NCBI GenBank assembly: GCA_964371195.1
Contig: CAYJLD010000008.1
Span: 1 to 44,106, forward strand
Direction of reading: 5' to 3'
Length of the DNA stretch: 44,106 nucleotides
Source: CAYJAD01 sp964371195
GTDB lineage: Bacteria > Desulfobacterota > Desulfovibrionia > Desulfovibrionales > Desulfovibrionaceae
Shown piece after piece: positions 1 to 6,287 of this stretch. Within the stretch, counting starts at the first letter, position 1, and each line of letters begins with the position of its first letter. The translations under genes were made by a program, and so were the position numbers. The notes under the pieces are model-generated. The model searched no databases. It saw only the letters and a program-made list of their open reading frames with translations, and was not told the origin of the DNA.

Positions 1-58
1 AAGCGATATTTGGAGCGAGTGTGCCTTTTTAGAAAAATGCGTGAAACGCGTTTTTCAG
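1..58. repeat. Dispersed intergenic repeat, copy A (truncated by the window edge)
   Basis: The first ~58 bases resemble 40979-41035 over their whole length (shared blocks include ATATTTGGAG, CTTTTT and GTTTTTCAG). The core is a hairpin at 32-56: arms GAAAAATGCGT and ACGCGTTTTTC around GAA, with one G-U pair. The other copy keeps the hairpin with different bases. It lies outside any recognisable gene. Its function is unknown; it may be a short non-autonomous repeat or a transcript-end structure. Confidence 0.55.
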
Positions 59-111
59 ATGGGACCGACTGAGTAGAAGATTAGGCAATCCTTTGAGCTT
101 TGTAGGAATTT

Positions 112-146
112 AAAACTCCGCACAAATTATTGTGCGGAGTTTTTTT
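112..146. terminator. Strong bidirectional intrinsic terminator
   Basis: The arms CTCCGCACAA (116-125) and TTGTGCGGAG (130-139) pair perfectly around ATTA. The stem extends by four A-T pairs. Seven T follow on the plus strand, and four A precede it (four U on the minus strand). It can end the tolQ-tolB transcript arriving on the minus strand and anything entering from the left on the plus strand. Confidence 0.8.
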
Positions 147-169
147 ATAAAGATTAATTTTTCGATGCT

Positions 170-222
170 AAAAATCGCCGTAAATTCGCATTTTATGCTC
201 ATCTCTTAGCAATTCTATTTTT
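170..222 (-). repeat. Dispersed structured 3'-flank repeat, copy 1
   Basis: Bases 170-200 match 34400-34430 at 26 of 31 positions. Both copies contain a small hairpin GCAT-N3-ATGC with different loops (TTT here, TCC there), inside weaker outer pairing. Both lie just downstream of a minus-strand gene (tolB here, a DMT transporter there) in the same orientation. This suggests a 3'-UTR-associated element. Its function is not known. Confidence 0.5.
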
Positions 223-271
223 ATATCAAAGTCATGATATATTAAAGCTTTAATCATGTTTTTAATAGCGA

Positions 272-1582
272 CTAATTATTCCCAGGTTTGCCCCAACGAG
301 GGAAGGACGCATTGCCAGAGCCTGTATTTACTTTTTTGGCCGCTCCACCATTGCGAGTAGTTAGGTATATACCACGAGACCCACCACGACTTGAGGTAAA
401 GGCAATGGAATAGCTATCGGCACAAAATGATGGTTGTTCATCACTGCCAGGGCCAAAAGTAATTTGACGCTCTGCACCAGTTACTAAATCTTGAACAAAG
501 ATGCGATGACCAAAGTCTGTCATACGGCTATATACTACTACTGTTCCATCGGGGGACAGGTTAGCTTCCGTATTATAATTACCATTTCTGCTTACACGAG
601 TAACTGCTCCACTAGTGAGATCTTTTATAAATACTTGTGGTCCACCGAGGCGGCTTGAAGTAAAGGTCATCTTGGTTCCATTGGCATTGAAGCTTGGGGA
701 AACGTTAATGGAGTTATTTTGTTCCAATGCTCTTTCGCGTTGGAAGGAGTGGTTTAGTAAGAAGATATCGGGGTTCTTACCATTGGAAAGGCTAACAGCC
801 ACTTGGTTATTGGGCATAAAGGTTGGCCCGATTACAATATTGCCAGGAAAGCGTATGCGTTGCACCTTGTTGGAATTTCTATCCCAAACTCCTAGAGCAT
901 GCGAGCGTGAGTCAATGTGTGTAAAGACGATGAAGCGTCCATCAGGAGACCAAGATGGTGAGAGTGATTCGCCTTTCATCTTAGTAAGTTGGCGTAAGTC
1001 GCGTCCTGTGGGGCGTACTAGCCATACGTCGGATTGCAATTTACCAGCTTTTTTAACAAAAGCTAGGGTTGAGCGGAAAAAGTCTCCACTACCTATGAGC
1101 ACTTCTAAAAGATCAGCACAAAAGCGGTCTGCCACTTGAGTAAGCTCATTTGAGCTAATATTCGGGTATTCTTTACCGAAAATGCGTGTGCCAGTATTGG
1201 TTTCAAAAGCACGAATTTGTACTGTATCACTGCTAGGCCAAAAGGATGTAACTACAATATCTGAACCAGCTAATTGAAAGCGCTTGAAGTCAAGAGCAGG
1301 AGGTTCATAGCCAGCTAATAATGTTCCTCCAAGAACAGCATTTTGAGCAGTAAGGTTCATGAAGGGTAGGCTTTGTAGATTTTGTTGTACAATGTTTTGT
1401 AAATCATTAGCCATACCTTGGGCTGCACTATTGGGGCCATCCATAGGGCTTGCTAGGGCAAGGTTAATAACATTTTGTCCTGGACCGTAGATGTCAATTT
1501 GTACAACGGCCTTTGCTTCATTGGTTTGCAGTAGCATAAAAATGCATACTGCTAGCAAATATGTTATGAATTTTTTAAGCAT
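272..1582 (-). CDS. tolB: Tol-Pal system beta-propeller protein TolB
   Basis: Periplasmic component of the Tol-Pal system, which links inner and outer membrane and supports outer-membrane constriction at division. An N-terminal signal peptide (MLKKFITYLL...NEAKA) is followed by the TolB amino-terminal domain and a C-terminal run of WD40-like propeller repeats (SPSWSPDGRFIVFTH, LSPDGTVVVYSR, FCADSYSIAFTSSRGG). At 436 residues it has the usual length. An upstream in-frame ATG at 1594 exists, but its ATGGAG supplies the GGAG ribosome-binding site 6 nt before the ATG at 1582, so 1582 is preferred. It is the last gene of a tolQ-tolR-tolA-(TolA-like)-tolB run. pal, often next in line, is not here. 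Confidence 0.93.
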   Translation of the reverse strand: MLKKFITYLLAVCIFMLLQTNEAKAVVQIDIYGPGQNVINLALASPMDGPNSAAQGMANDLQNIVQQNLQSLPFMNLTAQNAVLGGTLLAGYEPPALDFKRFQLAGSDIVVTSFWPSSDTVQIRAFETNTGTRIFGKEYPNISSNELTQVADRFCADLLEVLIGSGDFFRSTLAFVKKAGKLQSDVWLVRPTGRDLRQLTKMKGESLSPSWSPDGRFIVFTHIDSRSHALGVWDRNSNKVQRIRFPGNIVIGPTFMPNNQVAVSLSNGKNPDIFLLNHSFQRERALEQNNSINVSPSFNANGTKMTFTSSRLGGPQVFIKDLTSGAVTRVSRNGNYNTEANLSPDGTVVVYSRMTDFGHRIFVQDLVTGAERQITFGPGSDEQPSFCADSYSIAFTSSRGGSRGIYLTTRNGGAAKKVNTGSGNASFPRWGKPGNN

Positions 1583-1604
1583 AATTTTCTCCATACTTAT
1601 TATA

Positions 1605-2519
1605 TTAAGCTTTTATAATAAAGGTTAAAAATAGTTCCCTTGCCTTTTGATCCGGAGGTGGATTTACCTTACCTGTCTTTTCAGTAGCTTTAATTAGTGC
1701 ACTATCAAGGTCGTCATGTCCACTTGGCTGTACAAGTTTAATATCTTTAATATTTCCACTGGAATCTACTTGAATAGTAAGTGATGCACTTAGTTCCTTA
1801 GCTGGGAGGTCAGGTGGAAATTGTACGTGGGGGCCAATTTTGCGCATAACCATTTTAACGTAAAAGTCGTCTTCATCAAGTACAGCACCACCACGATTAT
1901 CATGTATGGTTGGCTTAGTGGTTCTAGTTGCAACCTTGGCAGTATTTGATGAAGTGGATATGCCTGAAGGCTTATCTTCTGGGGGACTAAGCTTGCTAGT
2001 AGTTTGAGCTGGCTTACTAGTAGTTTGAGATGGCTTACTTTGACTTGTAGCAGCTTTATTATCTAAAGAAACTTGCTTAACTTGTTTGGGAGGATTGGTA
2101 GAAGCATGCTTTACTGGTGGGCCATCAGGTGGGGGTAGAGCATTTGCTCCATCTACTTTACCAACCCAAAAAGATAAAAATACATCCATAGGTAGCCCAT
2201 AAGGCGGCTTTGCAAATTGTCCAATGCTACGCACTGCATCACAAGCGGCCTTTTCAGCGGCGGTAATTTCGGTAACTGCGGTATCTGTTAGGGGTGAGCA
2301 TTCTTCAAGCTTTCCATCACCGTCAATCATGGCAAGGATACGTATGGTGCGTTCATTACCATCTAGAGGCGGACGCCAATTTTTTACCACAGCATCAAGT
2401 ACACTATTAGAGTAGCCGCCAGATTGATCTGAACTGGCTACAACAGCAGCTTTGGCTTGTGTAATATTTAATAAAAATACACAGGCTAAAACTAAAGAAA
2501 AATATTTAATTTTTTGCAT
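1605..2519 (-). CDS. Periplasmic protein with two TolA/TonB-C-like domains
   Basis: 304 residues with a cleavable-looking signal peptide (about 1-24, ending QAKA) and no membrane anchor. Residues ~36-122 (VLDAVVKNWRPP...DVFLSFWVGK) and ~215-304 (DFYVKMVMRKIGP...ELFLTFIIKA) both look like TolA/TonB C-terminal domains: an N-terminal helix, a strand carrying DGDGK or DSSGNIK, a helix, and a final FL-F strand. They are joined by a Pro/Ser/Thr/Lys linker with a repeated QTTSK unit. The gene sits between tolA and tolB in one operon, which ties it to the Tol complex. It could compete with or extend TolA's contacts with TolB or Pal. Domain calls are by eye; the role is inferred. Confidence 0.7.
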   Translation of the reverse strand: MQKIKYFSLVLACVFLLNITQAKAAVVASSDQSGGYSNSVLDAVVKNWRPPLDGNERTIRILAMIDGDGKLEECSPLTDTAVTEITAAEKAACDAVRSIGQFAKPPYGLPMDVFLSFWVGKVDGANALPPPDGPPVKHASTNPPKQVKQVSLDNKAATSQSKPSQTTSKPAQTTSKLSPPEDKPSGISTSSNTAKVATRTTKPTIHDNRGGAVLDEDDFYVKMVMRKIGPHVQFPPDLPAKELSASLTIQVDSSGNIKDIKLVQPSGHDDLDSALIKATEKTGKVNPPPDQKARELFLTFIIKA

Positions 2520-2536
2520 ATACGCTCCTTAATATT

Positions 2537-3460
2537 TTATAAATTCATCATTGCTAAATTAAAAACTAGTAGTAAATCATGATACTCTGGCCCAGGTGGA
2601 GCAGGAAACATATTAGACGTACCTGTGCGGATAACTGCATTCACCGTAGATGCATCATATTGAGCATTACCAGAACTTTGTTCTAACTGAGCTAACAAAA
2701 CATTACCAGCAGCGTCAACCCTTACGCGTACAGAACAAACCCAATTATTACGTGTAGCTGTTTCAAAATCCCAATTAGGGCGTACAGCAAGCATAACTTG
2801 CCCTAAATAAACATCTCCAAGGCCACCGCCTCCAACACCTTCACCTTCACCACCGCCACCACCACCGTGCCCACCGGCATTGCGCTTAGCTTCTGCAAGT
2901 GCTTGCTTGATAGGGTCAACCTTTGGCTTAGTCGGCTTCTTAGCAGGTTTTTTTGTTGTAGTTTTTTTCTTTTCCTCTGCTTTTGGCTTTTCAGGTTCAG
3001 GCTTCGGCTTTGGCTTTTCAGGCTCAGGCTTCGGCTTTGGCTTTTCAGGCTCAGGCTTTGGCTTTGGCTTTTCAGGCTCAGGCTTTGGTTCTGGTTTTGG
3101 TTCTGGTTTTGGTTCTGGCTTTGGTTCTGGCTTTGCTTGTGGTTCAGGCACAGGAGCAGGCTCAGGTTTTTTGGGTTCTTCCTTAGGTTCAGCTATGGGG
3201 GCTGCTTCTGTTTCTGGTGCTATAGGTGGAACTTCCTTTTGTGGAGGCTCAGGTACAGATGGAGCAATTTGTTGGTTTGGTGCTCCTTGTGGTCCTAATA
3301 TAGGTGAAGGAGCTCTATTACCACCAAGGTCACCTTCAACCAATGAAATGAGTACTGGTGTCTGATCAAGTTTCACAAGGGGCTGTGTAGGCCAAAAATA
3401 TATGCCCAAAATTAAAGCACAGTGCAATGTGATGGAAAGAATGTAAGCAAGAAATTGCAT
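2537..3460 (-). CDS. tolA: TolA, inner-membrane energy-transducing protein
   Basis: 307 residues: an N-terminal membrane anchor (about 3-22, with a His in the segment as in TonB/TolA anchors), a long Pro-Glu-Lys-rich periplasmic spacer, a Lys-rich stretch, a Gly-rich hinge (GGHGGGGGGEGEG) and a TolA/TonB-like C-terminal domain (about 215-307, WDFETATRNNWVCSVRVRVD...). TolA carries the force from TolQ/TolR across the periplasm. The spacer is built from PEPK and PEKPKPK repeats rather than the Ala/Lys helix of enteric TolA, so it resembles TonB. Position directly after tolR makes TolA the best name. Confidence 0.85.
   Translation of the reverse strand: MQFLAYILSITLHCALILGIYFWPTQPLVKLDQTPVLISLVEGDLGGNRAPSPILGPQGAPNQQIAPSVPEPPQKEVPPIAPETEAAPIAEPKEEPKKPEPAPVPEPQAKPEPKPEPKPEPKPEPKPEPEKPKPKPEPEKPKPKPEPEKPKPKPEPEKPKAEEKKKTTTKKPAKKPTKPKVDPIKQALAEAKRNAGGHGGGGGGEGEGVGGGGLGDVYLGQVMLAVRPNWDFETATRNNWVCSVRVRVDAAGNVLLAQLEQSSGNAQYDASTVNAVIRTGTSNMFPAPPGPEYHDLLLVFNLAMMNL
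2985..3137 (-). repeat. In-gene repeat coding the PEPKP spacer of TolA
   Basis: Tandem degenerate units coding (PEPK)n and PEKPKPK fill this part of tolA. Units such as TTTTCAGGCTCAGGCTT and GGTTCTGGTTTT recur on the plus strand. Such tracts change length readily by slippage. The open frames they create on the opposite strand are artefacts. Confidence 0.8.
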
Positions 3461-3467
3461 GAGCTAT

Positions 3468-3893
3468 CTATTTTCCTGTGGTTGGTGCATCGCCACGCGT
3501 TGCCACAACTCCTAATTTATCAATGCCAGCGGCTTTAATTTGTCCCATAATTTCCACAACTATACCATAGGGAACCTCTTTATCCGCTTGTAAGAAAAGA
3601 CCTTTATTTTTAGCCTTCACATTACTTTGTAAAAGCCCCTCTAATTCTTCAAGTGTTACTTTATATTCGTCCAAAAAAATATTGCCATCCTTACGTACGG
3701 TTAATAAAAGGTGGTCTACTTCTGTGGGTAATACTTCCACTTGCTTAGTTTGGGGCAAGTCAACCTCAAGGCCTTCACTCATCATAGGTGCGGCCACCAT
3801 AAAAATAATAAGTAATACTAACATAACATCCACAAATGGGGTTACGTTAATATCGGCTACAAAGCCGTTTTTCTTTCCTAAATTTGCACCCAT
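3468..3893 (-). CDS. tolR: TolR, ExbD/TolR-family proton-channel subunit
   Basis: 141 residues. One transmembrane helix follows DINVTPFVDVMLVLLIIFMV; the Asp of FVDV (residue 22 from this start) is the conserved channel Asp of TolR/ExbD. The periplasmic domain ends ...IDKLGVVATRGD. The ATG at 3893 is preferred over one at 3941 because it follows the tolQ stop by 1 nt and has GGAAAG upstream, which suggests translational coupling. With TolQ it forms the proton-driven motor that energises TolA. Confidence 0.93.
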   Translation of the reverse strand: MGANLGKKNGFVADINVTPFVDVMLVLLIIFMVAAPMMSEGLEVDLPQTKQVEVLPTEVDHLLLTVRKDGNIFLDEYKVTLEELEGLLQSNVKAKNKGLFLQADKEVPYGIVVEIMGQIKAAGIDKLGVVATRGDAPTTGK

Positions 3894-3894
3894 A

Positions 3895-4593
3895 TTAACT
3901 TTCCATATATTGGGTTGGGCGTTGAGCTGGACGTTGGGCATTTAATTCGCGTTGCACTCGATTTAAGAAAATGCCTGCAAAGTTTGCAAGTTTAGTATCA
4001 ACCACCTCAAGTTTGCCCAAGAATATATTATAACCCACTGTTGCTGGTACGGCTACGGCAAGACCAATGGCTGTAGCTACAAGTGCTTCTGAAATACCTG
4101 GTGCAACGGTGGCAAGGGATGCTGATTTCAAAAGTCCAATGGAATGAAATGAATGCATAATACCCCAGACTGTACCAAAAAGTCCTATGAATGGTGCTGT
4201 ATTAGCAGTGGTTGCTAGAATAGACAAGCCACCATGCAGACGACTTATTTCGGTAGTAACACCTTGAGTTAGAGCGCGATTGACGTTATCTACCACAATT
4301 TCGGTGCTATTACCAAGCTCTTTAGATTTATTAAATTCTAAAACACCCTGATGAGCTACAAAATATAGTGGTGATGAGGGGTCAGAACCTAGTGATTGTA
4401 CTGCTTCTCGCAGGTCACGGGCTTGCTCAAAGCGAATTAGGCCGCTATTAGATTTCTTTTTTGCACTACCAAGTACAAACCACTTTTGAATCATCAAGGC
4501 CCAGCTCCCAATAGACATGAGCACAAGTAAACCTAAAACACATTTTGCTACTAAACTTGCCTGAGCAATCATAGAATAAAAACTAAATTCCAC
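3895..4593 (-). CDS. tolQ: TolQ, MotA/TolQ/ExbB-family motor subunit
   Basis: Three membrane segments: one near the N-terminus (AQASLVAKCVLGLLVLMS), and two after the cytoplasmic loop (TANTAPFIGLFGTVWGIMHSF and ALVATAIGLAVAVPATVGYNIFL). The layout and the GLFGTVWGI signature are those of TolQ. The open frame extends to an ATG at 4629 with another at 4605. A GTG at 4593 has GGAG 6 nt upstream, the same layout as tolB, and gives a natural N-terminus; the start is therefore uncertain by up to 12 codons. First gene of the tol operon. Confidence 0.9.
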   Translation of the reverse strand: MEFSFYSMIAQASLVAKCVLGLLVLMSIGSWALMIQKWFVLGSAKKKSNSGLIRFEQARDLREAVQSLGSDPSSPLYFVAHQGVLEFNKSKELGNSTEIVVDNVNRALTQGVTTEISRLHGGLSILATTANTAPFIGLFGTVWGIMHSFHSIGLLKSASLATVAPGISEALVATAIGLAVAVPATVGYNIFLGKLEVVDTKLANFAGIFLNRVQRELNAQRPAQRPTQYMES

Positions 4594-4728
4594 AAGGTTC
4601 TCCATATAAATAATTGTAAACATAAACAAATTTAATATAACATCATGTTTGGAACATATTGTAATATTATTTTGTTGTATGGCTATCTGCTATGCAGGCA
4701 GAATGCTATGCTTTTCGCTTTTTTTCAA

Positions 4729-4760
4729 GAAAATTTTGAGAAAATTTTGAGAAATTTTAA
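4729..4760. repeat. Three 11-bp units with phased AAAATTTT tracts
   Basis: GAAAATTTTGA occurs twice in tandem (4729-4739, 4740-4750), followed by a degenerate third unit. An A/T tract every 11 bp, about one helical turn, is the classic arrangement for intrinsically bent DNA. It lies ~135-165 bp upstream of tolQ. A regulatory role is inferred. Confidence 0.6.
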
Positions 4761-4862
4761 TGAGGCAAAGCATGAAATTTTTTAAAGTTAATAAAAAAAA
4801 TTGTAATAATGAATTCAAACTAAAATATATTCACATAAGCTATTGAATATATAACTTTATGC

Positions 4863-4893
4863 AAGGGTAAGGCTTTGGTTAAGCCTCGCCCTT
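4863..4893 (-). terminator. Hairpin just downstream of asnS, poor U tract
   Basis: The 13-nt arms at 4863-4875 and 4881-4893 pair at 12 positions around a 5-nt loop. It starts 13 nt after the asnS stop. On the minus strand it is followed by TGCATAAAG rather than a U run, so it may stabilise the 3' end rather than terminate by itself. Confidence 0.45.
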
Positions 4894-4905
4894 ACAGTTG
4901 ATGCA

Positions 4906-6270
4906 TTAAAACTCTAAATTACCAGGGGTACGTGGAAAGGATATAACATCACGAATATTACTTATGCCTGTAAGTAGCATAAGTAAGCGTTCAAAGCCAA
5001 GTCCAAATCCAGCATGGGGAACTGTACCAAAGCGGCGCAAGTCTAAGTACCACCAATAGTGGCTGAGATCTTGACCCATTTCTTGTATGCGTTTTTCAAG
5101 TATTTCTAATCTTTCCTCACGTTGTGATCCGCCAATGAGTTCACCAATACGAGGCACAAGAACATCCATAGCCGCCACTGTTTTATTATCATCATTTAAG
5201 CGCATATAAAAGGCTTTAATATCCTTTGGATAATTATAAACAATAACAGGAGATGAGAAATGTTCCTCGGCTAAATAGCGTTCATGTTCGGTTTGTAAAT
5301 CTGTACCAAAATGTACAGGGAATTCAAATTTTTTGCCGCTTTTTTGTAATATTTCAACGGCTTCAGTATATGAAATGCGTGCAAAAGGCTTGGCAATAAT
5401 TTGTTTTAAGCGTGTTACAAGTTCTGTGTCTACAAAGCGGTTAAAAAGATCTATGTCTGTTGAGCAATTTGTTAGAATTTTATCAATAACATAGCATGTT
5501 AAACCTTCACCTAGGTCCATATTGTCATTTAAGTCGGCAAAGGCCATTTCCGGCTCAATCATCCAAAATTCAGCTGCATGGCGAGGCGTATTGGAGTTTT
5601 CTGCCCTAAAGGTTGGGCCAAAAGTATAAACTCTCCCAAGTCCCAAGGCTAGGGCTTCAGCTTCCAATTGTCCTGACACAGTGAGGTTAGCTTCTTTAGC
5701 AAAAAAATCTTGCTCTAAATTTTTTTCCCCAAGGGGTAGGGTTGTTACTCTAAACATTTCCCCAGCACCTTCGCAATCTGAACCAGTTAGCACAGGCGTG
5801 TGTACATAGTAGAAGCCCTCATTACGAAAATAATCGTGTACGGCCATGGCGGCAGCTGAGCGAATTCTAAAAGCTGCTCCATATTTATTAGTGCGCGAGC
5901 GAAGGTGAGCTATGCTACGTAAGAATTCATCTGAGTGACGTTTCTTTTGTAGAGGGAAGCTTTCTTGGTCTGCCAGTCCATAAATAGTTATACTTTCAGC
6001 ACGTATTTCAAAATTTTGCCCCTTACCAAGAGAGGCTACAAGCGCTCCTTCTATTTTTAAGGCTGCCCCTGTATTGGCATCGGCCATTTGCTCAAAGGCC
6101 TTGGTTCCTTCATCTACAATACATTGTATATTACCAAGGCATGAACCATCATTTAGCTCAAGAAAGCTAAAGCCCTTGGCGTCGCGTCTTGTGCGAACCC
6201 AGCCGCAAATGGTTATATTTTCTATGGCTTGTTTTGAGCTAAGAGCTGTAGCTATCAGTGTTCTTTTCAT
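4906..6270 (-). CDS. asnS: Asparagine-tRNA ligase
   Basis: 454 residues, normal for bacterial AsnRS. It has an N-terminal OB-fold anticodon-binding domain (ITICGWVRTRRDAKGFSFLELNDGS) and a class II catalytic core with motif 2 (FRAENSNTPRHAAEFWMIEPE, given here in part: FRAENSNTPRHAAEFW) and motif 3 near the C-terminus (GFGLGFERLLML). It charges tRNA-Asn directly in the cytoplasm. GGAG lies 5 nt before the ATG, and the gene starts 17 nt after the upstream membrane-protein gene, so the two are probably cotranscribed. Confidence 0.96.
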   Translation of the reverse strand: MKRTLIATALSSKQAIENITICGWVRTRRDAKGFSFLELNDGSCLGNIQCIVDEGTKAFEQMADANTGAALKIEGALVASLGKGQNFEIRAESITIYGLADQESFPLQKKRHSDEFLRSIAHLRSRTNKYGAAFRIRSAAAMAVHDYFRNEGFYYVHTPVLTGSDCEGAGEMFRVTTLPLGEKNLEQDFFAKEANLTVSGQLEAEALALGLGRVYTFGPTFRAENSNTPRHAAEFWMIEPEMAFADLNDNMDLGEGLTCYVIDKILTNCSTDIDLFNRFVDTELVTRLKQIIAKPFARISYTEAVEILQKSGKKFEFPVHFGTDLQTEHERYLAEEHFSSPVIVYNYPKDIKAFYMRLNDDNKTVAAMDVLVPRIGELIGGSQREERLEILEKRIQEMGQDLSHYWWYLDLRRFGTVPHAGFGLGFERLLMLLTGISNIRDVISFPRTPGNLEF

Positions 6271-6287
6271 ATTTTCTCCACAATAGA

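Larger units (their letters stand above)
4594..4905. other. Intergenic region between asnS and tolQ
   Basis: About 310 bp, very AT-rich and without a credible gene. It must hold the tol promoter on the minus strand; TTACAA followed 18-19 nt later by TATATT lies just upstream of tolQ but is weak. It also contains three phased AAAATTTT tracts (4729-4760) and a hairpin next to the asnS stop (4863-4893). Confidence 0.5.

Noticed and set aside
2985..3137. CRISPR-like repetition.
   Set aside because: The repeats are short, have no unique spacers and keep the tolA reading frame.
2867..3365. Open frames on the plus strand opposite tolA, rich in Leu/Phe/Arg or Gly/Ser/Phe.
   Set aside because: They are the reverse complement of the (PEPK)n repeat and have no ribosome-binding site or family.
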